The notes beneath the pieces were generated by a model. The model ran no database searches. It worked only from the letters and a program-made list of their open reading frames with translations, and had not been told where the DNA came from. The translations under genes and the position numbers were made by a program. Below, piece by piece: positions 8,311 to 16,254 of a DNA stretch of 64,000 nucleotides. Source of the DNA: AP-15 sp963702685 (lineage in GTDB: Bacteria > Pseudomonadota > Alphaproteobacteria > ATCC43930 > CGMCC-115725); NCBI GenBank assembly GCA_963702685.1, contig CAVPDQ010000009.1, forward strand, positions 124,001 through 188,000. Reading direction: 5' to 3'. The number at the start of each line of letters is the position of its first letter. Position 1 is the stretch's first letter.

Positions 8311-8490
8311 TCAGGCCATCCGGCGGTCGTGGATGCTGCTCGGCGGCTTTACCGTCGCCAGGATCTCGCAATCGTCGGCCGGCAGCTGCACCGGCAAAAA
8401 GCGGCCTTCACGGCTGCGTATGACGTAAAAAGTGATGCCGAGCCCCTGCGCGAGGGCCGCCGCCTGGCTGCGCGCTTGTTCTTCGGTCAT
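8311..8490 (-). CDS. small conserved hypothetical protein (59 aa)
   Basis: A 59-residue soluble protein beginning MTEEQARSQAAALAQG and containing GITFYVIRSREGRFLPVQ. No named family is recognised. ATG 8490 is chosen because GGGAG lies 7 bases upstream on this strand; an in-frame TTG at 8511 overlapping the previous stop is the alternative. It lies 17 bases downstream of the Tyr-rich secreted protein gene on the same strand, so they probably form a two-gene transcript. Confidence 0.6.
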   Translation of the reverse strand: MTEEQARSQAAALAQGLGITFYVIRSREGRFLPVQLPADDCEILATVKPPSSIHDRRMA

Positions 8491-8507
8491 TGGGTGGCTC
8501 CCGGCGA

Positions 8508-8771
8508 TCAATACCCGGTATGCCCGCTCGCCGCGGGGCCGGCGCGGTCCGAATAAGGCCGCAGCGCGACATAGGGGTCGGAATAAGCAGGTGCCGGACG
8601 ATAGGCCGGATAATAGTAAGGATAGTAGGTGCCGTAAGACGGATACCCATAAGGATAGCTATAGGCAGGATAGCTGTATCCCGGCGAATAATATGGATAA
8701 TAAGGCTGCGCCGCCGCGGCGGTAGAAATCACCGCGGCAAAGCCGAGTCCCAGCACGGTTGATTTGAGCAT
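8508..8771 (-). CDS. Tyr/Pro-rich small secreted protein
   Basis: An 87-residue protein with an N-terminal signal peptide (MLKSTVLGLGFAAVISTAAAA) and a mature region almost entirely of Tyr, Pro, Ser and Gly in short repeats such as YPYYSPGYSYPAYSYP. Low complexity suggests an unstructured surface or periplasmic protein; similar Tyr-rich small proteins are common in Rhizobiales and Rhodospirillales but uncharacterised. ATG 8771 has AGGA about 8 bases upstream; an ATG three codons earlier (8780) is possible. Confidence 0.65.
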   Translation of the reverse strand: MLKSTVLGLGFAAVISTAAAAQPYYPYYSPGYSYPAYSYPYGYPSYGTYYPYYYPAYRPAPAYSDPYVALRPYSDRAGPAASGHTGY

Positions 8772-8921
8772 GATGTCCATTCCTACATGGGCGTCGTACT
8801 CACAACATCAAGAGATGGCGAATTGTTCCGCGCCGATGGGTTTCGGTAGGCGGTCAGGGTGCAACCCGTCGCCCGCCCCAGGATCCTCGTCGGATGAAGG
8901 CGCTCTTAACCGTTATGCTGG

Positions 8922-10484
8922 TCAGCCGAAGGCGGGCGGGCGGGCGGCTTGGGTGAAGTCGAGGCCGTCGATGAGGTTGTAGGCCTGGGCGTCGCGCTGC
9001 TGTAAGGGGGCAAGCCCGAAACGCGCCTCGATCAATGCCAGGACCGAGGTCGTGTCGGCGATGCGGTGGTCGATGTAGCCGCGGCGCGACCACGGGCCGA
9101 TCAGCAACGCCGGCACGCGGGTGCCGCAGCCATAGGCATCGGGATGCGGCGGTGCGACATGGTCCCACAACCCGCCGCCCTCGTCATAGGTCACGACCGC
9201 GGCGGTCTTGCCCCACTGCGGGCTCGCACCCAGCGCCTTCAAAAGCCGCATGACCCAGGCTTGGCCCCAGCGCGGCGCGGAGTTGGCCGGGTGCTCGTCA
9301 TGGCCGCCGGTCGCCTTGATAAACGAGACGCGCGGCAATTTGCCGGTCTTCAGATCCTCGAAGAAGTCTTGCGCGTCGCGGATATGGCCGGCCCTGACGT
9401 TGCCGAACCAGCTCGGATAGTATTGGAACGGGTTGTGGTGCGACAAATACATCCACGGCGCATCGATGACGATCGAGCCGTCGCCAGAGCCAAACGCGGT
9501 CTTCAAGGCCCAAGGCTTGACCAGGTTCCAGCCCTCGTTGTACCAGGCCCAATCGAGCCCGGCGGCGTTGAGCCGATCGCCGATATTGGGATAGGTCTGC
9601 TCCTCCGGCGGCGGGCCCGCATCGAGCGGCCCCATAAACACTTCGGTCGGGCCGTTCACCGGCGCCATGTCGTTGATCATGATGCCGGCCTTGTCGTAGT
9701 GCTTGTCGAAAATCGGCGGGACAAGGCTGCCGACCTGCTTTGCCGGCGGGTTTTTCCGCACCGCCGAGCGCGCCGCGGCCAAATAGAGCGCGTTGCCGGT
9801 CGAGCCGCCCGACATCGCCTGAAAGAAATGGTCGAAGAGGACATACTCGTCGGCCAGATGATGGTAGTCCGGAAGGTCGCTGCGGTCGTAAAAGCCGACG
9901 ACCGCGCCCGACGGTGTGGATTGCGCGAACATCTGCTCGGCGGGATCGGTCAGCGGCCCGTTTTCGAGCAGGGTGTGCTTGCCGGCGAGCGCCAGCGCCA
10001 CAAACCGGTCCATCGCGCCATTGTCCATTTGCGCCCACATGCGGAAGAAATGGTGCTGCGGGTCCCACAGCACGTTGGCGCCGGCGGGGATGTAGGGAGC
10101 GAGGTGGAACGGGCGATTTTCGAGCAACGCATTGGCAAAACCAGGTATTTGATAGGGCACCGGGAGGTATTTGTAGCGCACGCCGGCCGCATTTTTCTGC
10201 AAGCCGGTAAAGCGCGGGTCGATGTTCCCGTCCTTGTCGAGGAGGTTGGCGACCGCAGCGCCGTTGGCCGGCCGATAGGCGCCGAAATAATGGTCGAAGC
10301 TGCGGTTTTCCTGAAAGATCACGACGATGTGGTCGATCTTGTCGCGCAAGCCCTGAAGATCGGGCGCTGCCGGTGCGGCGGCCCGCGCCAACCGGGCGAA
10401 GGGCCGGGTCAAAAGCGCGCCGGCGCCGGTCGCCACGGCCGATTGCAGAAACCTGCGGCGGGTTTGCCTGAGGATGGTCATCAT
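8922..10484 (-). CDS. Tat-exported phosphoesterase (phospholipase C / acid phosphatase family)
   Basis: A 520-residue member of the phosphoesterase family PF04185 (phospholipase C, AcpA). The N-terminus carries a twin-arginine signal (TRRRFLQSAVATGAGALL), so export is folded and periplasmic or extracellular. The catalytic N-terminal motif HIVVIFQENRSFDHYFG includes the metal/nucleophile region of the family; a downstream GGHDEHPAN and VVTYDEGGGLWDH supply further metal ligands. It hydrolyses phosphodiester or phosphomonoester bonds; whether the substrate is phospholipid is not determinable. The gene stands alone on the minus strand. Confidence 0.9.
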   Translation of the reverse strand: MMTILRQTRRRFLQSAVATGAGALLTRPFARLARAAAPAAPDLQGLRDKIDHIVVIFQENRSFDHYFGAYRPANGAAVANLLDKDGNIDPRFTGLQKNAAGVRYKYLPVPYQIPGFANALLENRPFHLAPYIPAGANVLWDPQHHFFRMWAQMDNGAMDRFVALALAGKHTLLENGPLTDPAEQMFAQSTPSGAVVGFYDRSDLPDYHHLADEYVLFDHFFQAMSGGSTGNALYLAAARSAVRKNPPAKQVGSLVPPIFDKHYDKAGIMINDMAPVNGPTEVFMGPLDAGPPPEEQTYPNIGDRLNAAGLDWAWYNEGWNLVKPWALKTAFGSGDGSIVIDAPWMYLSHHNPFQYYPSWFGNVRAGHIRDAQDFFEDLKTGKLPRVSFIKATGGHDEHPANSAPRWGQAWVMRLLKALGASPQWGKTAAVVTYDEGGGLWDHVAPPHPDAYGCGTRVPALLIGPWSRRGYIDHRIADTTSVLALIEARFGLAPLQQRDAQAYNLIDGLDFTQAARPPAFG

Positions 10485-10673
10485 GCCCCCAATCGCCGCG
10501 GTCGTGCCGCCGCCTCAGCGGCACGACCGGCCTTGCGCGAATAGCACGCTTTCGTGTCAGTTGTAAGAAAGCCGGTGCATGCGCCGGTCGCGCGGGGCTT
10601 TTATCGGCGTGATGTCGCCCCCGGCATAGGAGGCCGTCAGGAAATTGGAATTGGCTTGGAGGAGCGCCGTGCG

Positions 10674-10790
10674 TCCTTCGAGACAGCCGCTTCGCGGCCT
10701 CCTCAGGATGAGCAACTTCGATAGTGCCATCAAAGGCTTACCTCATGCTGAGATGCTGAGGAGTGCCCGAAGGGCGCGTCTCGAAGCACG
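10674..10790. repeat. composite inverted-repeat element, copy 1
   Basis: Two palindromic cores flank a ~30-bp spacer: one containing CTTCGAGACAGCCGCTTCGC with CCTCAGGATGAG, the other containing CTCATGCTGAG and GGCGCGTCTCGAAGCACG. The same arrangement appears in reverse orientation at 18898-19012, with a partly conserved spacer. The 3' end of the DUF2784 gene (10738-10790) lies inside this element. No transposase is associated, so it looks like a non-autonomous MITE/REP-type sequence. Confidence 0.8.
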
Positions 10791-11229
10791 CTCGATGCCG
10801 ATGCGACGCTTTTCTGCTCGGCAAACAATTTCCTGACAGCCTCACGGGCCGACGCGAAACCGCGATAGGCCGTGGCGGAACCAGCCGCAACAGCGCCAGC
10901 GCATAACCGAGGACGACCACATAGAGGACGGCGAAACTCCAGACCGGCAGTCGCCAATAGATCAGACGGCCGACCCAGCGCATGATCAGCGGCGTCCTCT
11001 CTGCCGGCGGGCCGGTCAGCGCCGCCTGCCACAGGGTCAGGACGCAGGCGCGGCCCACGAGCGCCTGCCCCGCCACCGCCGCCAGCAGCGCGAGATGCAA
11101 TATCCGCCACCAGCGAATCCGCACAAACCGCCAGCCGCAGGCGGCGCCGAGCGGCACCGCGACCAGCCCGAGCACATTGAACAGGATGATCGCGAGATGC
11201 GCCGCCAGCACGGCGTCGGCGGCGATCAT
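10738..11229 (-). CDS. DUF2784-like integral membrane protein
   Basis: A 163-residue membrane protein with about four hydrophobic helices: an N-terminal one (MIAADAVLAAHLAIILFNVLG), then segments around residues 40-60, 85-105 and 110-125. The pattern of an N-terminal helix with HxxxxxFN and a following W-R-x-x-R-W-W-R loop fits DUF2784 as I recall it. The final ~17 codons lie inside a dispersed inverted-repeat element, so the C-terminal tail (FETRPSGTPQHLSMR) is probably an acquired extension. It lies 45 bases downstream of the alpha/beta hydrolase on the same strand. Confidence 0.7.
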   Translation of the reverse strand: MIAADAVLAAHLAIILFNVLGLVAVPLGAACGWRFVRIRWWRILHLALLAAVAGQALVGRACVLTLWQAALTGPPAERTPLIMRWVGRLIYWRLPVWSFAVLYVVVLGYALALLRLVPPRPIAVSRRPVRLSGNCLPSRKASHRHRACFETRPSGTPQHLSMR

Positions 11230-11274
11230 CTCGGGCCGCCCGCCCGGCCAGCCTTGCGCGCCGCGCCGGCCGCC

Positions 11275-12123
11275 TCAGAGGCTGGCGAGAAAGCGATCGA
11301 GCGCCGCCAGCGCCACCGCCTCGACAAGGGTTGGCGCGTGCCCGACGCCCGGCACCGCGACCAGCTCGCCATGCGGCAGCGTCGCGGCCATGCGCCGCGC
11401 CTGCGGCTCCAGCAGCACATCGCTGTCGGTGCCCCAGATTAAGAGCGTCGGGCATTGCAGCGCCGCCAGGGTCGGCCACAGCACCGGCCGGCCGGCCGCG
11501 ACGCGAGCGGCGCGCTGGGTAATGTAGGTCGGGTCCATCTTCCACACCCAGCTGCCGTCCGCTGCCTCTTTCAGCACGCCGAGCGCCAGCTCGCGCTGGT
11601 CCGCGGCCGGCCGAGCGGCGGTGATCGGCGACACCTCGCGGCGATAGGCCATCGCCGTGTCGAGCGTCGCGAAGCGCTCTGGCCGCGCGCCGACCGTCTG
11701 GGTGATGCGCTGGCTGCCGGCCTCGGCGTCGGGGCCGATATCGTTGATCACCAGCCCCTTGAGCCGCGCGCCGTGCGCCGCGGCGTAGGCCATCGCAACG
11801 ATCCCGCCCATCGACGTGCCGATCAGGATGAACCGATCGAGACCGAGCGCGTCGGCAAAGGCGGCGAGGTCGCCCGCCTGGTCGAGATAGCCATACGCAC
11901 CATCGGGCGCCCATCCGCTCTCGCCGTGGCCGCGCACATCGGGGGCGATGATGCGGCAGCGGTCCTCCAGGTGCCGCGCCAGCGCGTTGAACGCCTGCGC
12001 GCTGCTGGTATAGCCGTGGACGCAGACGATCGGCGGAGCGTCGGGCTTACCCCATTCGAGATAGTGCAACGCCAGACCGTTGGCCCTCAGGGTCTTGCTT
12101 GCCGGCTCCATCGTCGTGGCCAT
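11275..12123 (-). CDS. alpha/beta-fold hydrolase
   Basis: A 282-residue alpha/beta hydrolase. The oxyanion motif is VHGYTSSA, the nucleophile elbow GTSMGG, the acid is in LLIWGTDSD and the catalytic His in GVGHAP. ATG 12123 is preceded by GGGAG on the minus strand. The substrate is unknown; the family includes esterases and C-C hydrolases. The upstream region is shared with the divergent GMC oxidoreductase gene and contains a duplicated copy of the gabD promoter. Confidence 0.88.
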   Translation of the reverse strand: MATTMEPASKTLRANGLALHYLEWGKPDAPPIVCVHGYTSSAQAFNALARHLEDRCRIIAPDVRGHGESGWAPDGAYGYLDQAGDLAAFADALGLDRFILIGTSMGGIVAMAYAAAHGARLKGLVINDIGPDAEAGSQRITQTVGARPERFATLDTAMAYRREVSPITAARPAADQRELALGVLKEAADGSWVWKMDPTYITQRAARVAAGRPVLWPTLAALQCPTLLIWGTDSDVLLEPQARRMAATLPHGELVAVPGVGHAPTLVEAVALAALDRFLASL

Positions 12124-12165
12124 CGCGTCATCTCCCGTGCTTGGGCTGCGCCAGTGCCGGCAATC

Positions 12166-12194
12166 TTGCCAAAGATCGGGGCCGGCCGTACCTA
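12166..12194 (+). promoter_or_regulatory. putative sigma70-type promoter, duplicate of the gabD promoter
   Basis: TTGCCA (12166-12171), 17-base spacer, TACCTA (12189-12194). The same two hexamers with the same 17-base spacing occur at 14152-14180 upstream of gabD, and flanking bases are also similar. Presumed to drive the GMC gene through a gabD-derived leader. Confidence 0.5.
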
Positions 12195-12224
12195 CCATTC
12201 CGGCGAACGGCGACGGTGTGCGCG

Positions 12225-12292
12225 ATGAAGCTCGAGGACCAGAACTTTTTCCGCGGCAATGCCGGATCGACGGCGAGCGCGCCGGTGCGCGG
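12225..12292 (+). pseudogene. truncated, frameshifted 5' fragment of a gabD-like gene
   Basis: The sequence begins ATG AAG CTC GAG GAC CAG and translates as MKLEDQNFFRG, matching the start of the intact succinate-semialdehyde dehydrogenase at 14227 (MQLEDQRLFRQ). After one missing base, the other frame continues QCRIDG, matching QCYIDG in the intact protein. Similarity stops just before the ATG of the GMC oxidoreductase. The match extends upstream to include the promoter, so the relic is a duplicated gabD promoter plus about 17 codons that now forms the leader of the GMC gene. Confidence 0.7.
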
Positions 12293-14107
12293 ATGACCGC
12301 CCCGCGGGTCAGTCGCCGGCGCTTTCTGGGGCAGGCGGGCCTCGCGCTGGGAGTGGGCTCCGGTCTCGGCATCGGCCCGTTTGCGGCTCGGGCCGTCACC
12401 CGACCCGCCGGCCGGTACGACGTCATCATCGTCGGCGGCGGGACCGCGGGCGCCATCGTCGCCGCCAGGCTCCAATCCGCCGGCCAAGGCCGAAAGCGCA
12501 TCCTGATCATCGAGGCCGGCGGGCCGACCGCCGCCGCGATCGGCGGCGCCGATTTTCCGCCCTGGCTGCCGCGCGGCCGTCGCGGCCCGACGATCTTCGA
12601 CGTCCCCGGCGAATATTCCCAGATCGCCCACATGCCGCTCGGGGCACCCTATCAGCTGACCGAGACGGCGTTCACCTTTCAGGGCATCGGGCTCGGCGGC
12701 AACAGCATGTTCAACGGCATGCTGTTCCAAACGAACCCGAAGGAGGTGTTCGACAGCGCCTGGCCCAAGGGCTGGCAATGGAACGATTTGCTCCCGCATT
12801 TCGATCGCGTGCGCCAGCGTGTCCCGGTCAGCAACACGCCGTCCCCGGACGGGATCGCCTACAACACCGGCCCGGCGCGGATCGCCCATCCGCTCTACGC
12901 CGCCGCCGGTTGGAGCGCGGCCAACACGAGCCTGCCGTTCCGGCCGCCGGGGGTTTACAGCCGGCCTTACGTCGCGGCGACGGGCGGGCGGCGCGCGGGG
13001 CCGGTCAGCGGGTATTTCGCTCAGTTCGATCGGCGCGGCGAGCCGGCCCCGGGCCTCGAGATCCTGCCCTACAGCAAGGCCCACCGGATCGAGCTCGACA
13101 CGGCCGGGACAGCGCAGGGGGTGCATTACAAAATGCGCGGCGGCCTCAAACAGTCGTTGCCGGCGACACCCGGCCTGGCGCGGCTGCGCCCCGGCGGATT
13201 TCTGGTGCTGGCCGCGGGAGCGCTGGCCACACCGCGCCTGCTGCTGCTGAGCGGCGTCGGCCCGCGCGGCCGGGAAGCGGAGCTGTTTCCGCACGGGCCG
13301 CGCACCAGCTTCGCGATCGACAATCCGCGGGTCGGCGTCGGCGTCTTCGACCATGTCCTGACGATGGTGACCTACGATTACGGCGGCCCGGTCCCCTACC
13401 GGGCCTACGACTATGGCGATTACGCCGGGAACGCGGCCGATTTGAGGGCCTATCTCGCGAGCGGCCGCGGCCCTTATGCGCAATATCAGCCGGTATCGAT
13501 CCTGAACTACGCCAGCGCCGGCAAAATCCCCGATGTCGAGATCTTTCTCAATCCGAACGGCGCCGGCACGCCGGGCGGGCTTTATTATGGACCGAGCACG
13601 CTCTCGGCCTTTGTCATGCTGCTCGACCCGAAGGCGCGCGGGATCGTCAGCCTCGATGCAAAGGAGAACGTCATCGCCCCCGACATCTACCTGCCGGCTA
13701 CCCCGGACGGCGACAAAGACACGGCCCTGATGACGCGGGCGGTCGCCGACATGATCCGGCTTTTTGCTCGCGACCGCGGGCTCGAAATCCGGTTCGGCCC
13801 GGGCGGCCCGAGCCACCCGAAGCTGAATCCCGATAGCCTCGCCGACATCCGCCGCTACGTGACCGGGCCGTCCCCGGCCCACGGCATCTACTTCAACCGG
13901 CTGATCGTCAATCATTTTGGCGGCACCGCGGCGCTGAGCGAAGGCAAGGGCGGCGTCGATCCCAAAACCCTGATCCTGCGCGGCACATCGAACGTCGCGG
14001 TGGTCGACGCCTCGCTCTTGCCGGCGCCGGTAACCGCACATCCGGTCGGCACGATCATGGCCGTCGCCGACCGCGCCGGCGGGCTTCTGGCCGGACGCTG
14101 GGCCTGA
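12293..14107 (+). CDS. GMC-family FAD-dependent oxidoreductase, Tat-exported
   Basis: A 604-residue glucose-methanol-choline family flavoenzyme. The N-terminus has a twin-arginine signal (SRRRFLGQAGLALGVG). The FAD-binding beta-alpha-beta is VIIVGGGTAGAIVAARL, followed by LIIEAGG. The GMC signature GIGLGGNSMFNGM is present, and the C-terminal active-site region reads NHFGGTAAL ... VVDASLLPAPVTAHPVGT, with His in HFGGT and AHPVGT. It oxidises an alcohol group of unknown substrate in the periplasm. It is sandwiched between a truncated copy of gabD's 5' end and intact gabD. Confidence 0.88.
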   Translation: MTAPRVSRRRFLGQAGLALGVGSGLGIGPFAARAVTRPAGRYDVIIVGGGTAGAIVAARLQSAGQGRKRILIIEAGGPTAAAIGGADFPPWLPRGRRGPTIFDVPGEYSQIAHMPLGAPYQLTETAFTFQGIGLGGNSMFNGMLFQTNPKEVFDSAWPKGWQWNDLLPHFDRVRQRVPVSNTPSPDGIAYNTGPARIAHPLYAAAGWSAANTSLPFRPPGVYSRPYVAATGGRRAGPVSGYFAQFDRRGEPAPGLEILPYSKAHRIELDTAGTAQGVHYKMRGGLKQSLPATPGLARLRPGGFLVLAAGALATPRLLLLSGVGPRGREAELFPHGPRTSFAIDNPRVGVGVFDHVLTMVTYDYGGPVPYRAYDYGDYAGNAADLRAYLASGRGPYAQYQPVSILNYASAGKIPDVEIFLNPNGAGTPGGLYYGPSTLSAFVMLLDPKARGIVSLDAKENVIAPDIYLPATPDGDKDTALMTRAVADMIRLFARDRGLEIRFGPGGPSHPKLNPDSLADIRRYVTGPSPAHGIYFNRLIVNHFGGTAALSEGKGGVDPKTLILRGTSNVAVVDASLLPAPVTAHPVGTIMAVADRAGGLLAGRWA

Positions 14108-14151
14108 CCGGCGCCGCACCTCAGCCTTTCCCGAGCTTCGCCGGCCGCGCC

Positions 14152-14180
14152 TTGCCAAGGTGCGGGCCGCTCTTTACCTA
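14152..14180 (+). promoter_or_regulatory. putative gabD promoter
   Basis: TTGCCA (14152-14157), 17-base spacer, TACCTA (14175-14180), 46 bases before ATG 14227. Conservation with the duplicated copy at 12166-12194 is the main support. Confidence 0.45.
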
Positions 14181-14226
14181 TCACCTGTCGGGTCGGCCCG
14201 GAGCCGCCGCGCGAGGGAGGTCGAAG

Positions 14227-15684
14227 ATGCAGCTCGAGGACCAGAGGCTCTTCCGCCAGCAATGCTATATCGACGGCGCGTGGACCGACGCCTTGAACCG
14301 CGGCACGATCCCGGTGACCGACCCCGCGACCGGCGAAACCCTCGGCACCGTGCCGCGGATGGGGGCCGAAGAGACCCGCCGGGCGATCGAGGCGGCGGAC
14401 AAGGCATTGCCGGCCTGGCGCGCCAAGACCGCCAAGGAGCGCGCCCAGGTGCTGCGCCGCTGGTTCGACCTGATGATGGCGAACCAGGAGGACCTGGCGA
14501 CCCTGATGACCGCCGAGCAAGGCAAGCCCTTGTCCGAGTCGAAGGGCGAGATCGCCTATGCCGCCGCCTTTATCGAATGGTTCGGCGAGGAGGGAAAACG
14601 CGTCTACGGCGACACGATCCCGGCGCACGCATCCGACAAGCGCATCGTCGTGACGAAGGAGCCGATCGGCGTCACCGCCGCGATCACGCCATGGAACTTC
14701 CCCTCGGCGATGATCACCCGCAAGGCCGGCCCGGCTTTGGCGGCGGGCTGCACGATGGTGGTGAAGCCGGCGACCGCCACACCATTCTCGGCGCTGGCTC
14801 TGTGTGAATTGGCCGAGCGCGCCGGGGTGCCGAAGGGGGTCCTCTCCTGCGTCACCGGTGGTGCGAAGGAGATCGGCGGCGAGATGACCTCGAACCCCGT
14901 CGTGCGCAAGCTCTCCTTCACCGGCTCGACCGAAATCGGCAAGCTGCTGATGGAGCAGTGCGCCGGCACGGTCAAAAAGCTGTCGCTGGAGCTGGGCGGC
15001 AACGCGCCCTTTATCGTCTTCGACGACGCCGACATCGAGATGGCGGTCAAGGGGGCGATCGCCTCCAAATATCGGAACGCCGGGCAGACCTGCGTGTGCG
15101 CCAACCGCATCCTGGTGCAGGACGGCGTTTACGACGCCTTTACCAAGCGATTGGCCGAGGCGGCGGGGGCGATGAAGGTCGCGGCCGGGTTCGAGCCGGG
15201 TGCGGTGATCGGACCCTTGATCGACATGAAGGCGATCGAGAAGGTCGAGGCCCATGTCGCCGACGCGCTGCAAAAGGGCGCCAAGGTGGTGATCGGCGGC
15301 AAGCGCAGCGCCTTGGGCGGCAGCTTTTACGAGCCGACGGTGCTGACCGGCGTCACCACCGACATGATGATCACCCGCGAGGAGACCTTCGGCCCGGTGG
15401 CACCCCTCTACCGCTTCAAGAGCGAGGCCGAGGCGATCAGGATGGCCAACGACACCGAGTTCGGGCTCGCCGCCTATTTCTACAGCCGCGACATCGGCCG
15501 CATCTGGCGCGTCGCCGAGGCCTTGGAATACGGCATCGTCGGCATCAACGAAGGCATCATCTCGACCGAGATCGCCCCCTTCGGCGGCATGAAGGAATCC
15601 GGCATCGGCCGCGAAGGCTCAAAATACGGCATCGAAGAATATCTCGAAGTCAAATACCTCTGCATGGGCGGCATTGACCGGTGA
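14227..15684 (+). CDS. gabD: NAD(P)-dependent succinate-semialdehyde dehydrogenase
   Basis: A 485-residue aldehyde dehydrogenase of the GabD type, oxidising succinate semialdehyde to succinate in GABA or 4-hydroxybutyrate degradation. The catalytic pair is Glu255 in LELGGNAP and Cys289 in GQTCVCANR; the NAD(P) site includes TPWNFP and FTGSTEIG. ATG 14227 has an AGGGAGG Shine-Dalgarno. A segment of this protein (residues 324-343, PGAVIGPLIDMKAIEKVEAH) is echoed at the end of the small downstream ORF, and its promoter/5' end is echoed upstream of the GMC gene. SSDH specificity is inferred from overall similarity. Confidence 0.92.
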   Translation: MQLEDQRLFRQQCYIDGAWTDALNRGTIPVTDPATGETLGTVPRMGAEETRRAIEAADKALPAWRAKTAKERAQVLRRWFDLMMANQEDLATLMTAEQGKPLSESKGEIAYAAAFIEWFGEEGKRVYGDTIPAHASDKRIVVTKEPIGVTAAITPWNFPSAMITRKAGPALAAGCTMVVKPATATPFSALALCELAERAGVPKGVLSCVTGGAKEIGGEMTSNPVVRKLSFTGSTEIGKLLMEQCAGTVKKLSLELGGNAPFIVFDDADIEMAVKGAIASKYRNAGQTCVCANRILVQDGVYDAFTKRLAEAAGAMKVAAGFEPGAVIGPLIDMKAIEKVEAHVADALQKGAKVVIGGKRSALGGSFYEPTVLTGVTTDMMITREETFGPVAPLYRFKSEAEAIRMANDTEFGLAAYFYSRDIGRIWRVAEALEYGIVGINEGIISTEIAPFGGMKESGIGREGSKYGIEEYLEVKYLCMGGIDR

Positions 15685-15728
15685 AGCACCGCCCGAAACG
15701 GGCCGGCCGGGATCGGGTGGGATACATC

Positions 15729-15953
15729 ATGACCAAGGATCAGGTTAGGGCGGTATTGGAACGGGTTCCGACTTGGCCGGAGCGCCGACAGCAGCAACTG
15801 GCAGAAATTGCGCTCGAAATCGAGGCGGAGCTCGCCGACGCCGGCTATGACGCGACACCGGACGAACTGACGGCGATCGGTCCGGGTACCGTGATCGGGC
15901 CGCTCATTGGCATGAAGGTGGTCGATAGGGTTGAGGCGCACCTTCCCGCTTGA
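15729..15953 (+). CDS. chimeric small protein: antitoxin-like N-terminus, aldehyde-dehydrogenase-derived tail
   Basis: A 74-residue ORF. Residues 1-50 (VRAVLERVPTWPERRQQQLA, then EIEAELADAGYDATPDELTAI) resemble small addiction-module-type proteins whose members carry an ATP(D/E)EL motif. The tail instead reads PGTVIGPLIGMKVVDRVEAH, nearly the same as PGAVIGPLIDMKAIEKVEAH in the adjacent GabD. So the original C-terminus seems to have been replaced by an ALDH segment. ATG 15729 is used; a GTG at 15681 overlapping the gabD stop is an alternative. Whether the product is functional is unknown. Confidence 0.55.
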   Translation: MTKDQVRAVLERVPTWPERRQQQLAEIALEIEAELADAGYDATPDELTAIGPGTVIGPLIGMKVVDRVEAHLPA

Positions 15954-15964
15954 TGCCGACGGCC

Positions 15965-15983
15965 GGATATTTTATGTATATCC
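15965..15983. promoter_or_regulatory. palindrome GGATAT-N7-ATATCC upstream of mazE, possible operator
   Basis: Perfect 6-base inverted repeat arms (15965-15970 and 15978-15983) around an AT-rich centre, 24 bases before the mazE start and upstream of its GGAGGGG Shine-Dalgarno. AbrB/MazE-type antitoxins commonly autoregulate by binding such palindromes; the role here is inferred. Confidence 0.5.
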
Positions 15984-16007
15984 TTCAAGAGATTTCGGAG
16001 GGGCCTG

Positions 16008-16250
16008 ATGCAAGTCCAAGTCGCGCGCTGGGGCAACAGCCTCGGGCTGCGCATCCCCAAGGATATCGCACGCCGAGCCGGGTTGCGGGAGGGCGTTCGC
16101 GTCGATGTCGAGGCGGAGGGAGACCGAATCATTATTTCTCCGGCGCGGCCACGCTATGTCCTCGCCGATCTGTTGGAGGGGATGACGCCGGAGGCGATGC
16201 GGCAAGCGTTCGATTGGGGACCGGATAAAGGCCGCGAGATCATCGAGTGA
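16008..16250 (+). CDS. mazE: MazE-family antitoxin (AbrB/SpoVT fold)
   Basis: An 80-residue antitoxin. The N-terminal swapped-hairpin DNA-binding domain has the classic signature VARWGNSLGLRIPKDIARRAGL followed by EGVRVDVEAEGDRIIISP, cut here into two parts. The acidic C-terminus (LADLLEGMTPEAMRQAFDW) should wrap and neutralise the toxin. The gene ends 4 bases before the mazF start, the usual coupled arrangement. Confidence 0.93.
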   Translation: MQVQVARWGNSLGLRIPKDIARRAGLREGVRVDVEAEGDRIIISPARPRYVLADLLEGMTPEAMRQAFDWGPDKGREIIE

Positions 16251-16254
16251 GGCG

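Noticed and set aside
9066..10544. Plus-strand 490-codon ORF opposite the phosphoesterase gene
   Set aside because: Antisense shadow of a well-supported Tat-exported phosphoesterase; no recognisable domain.
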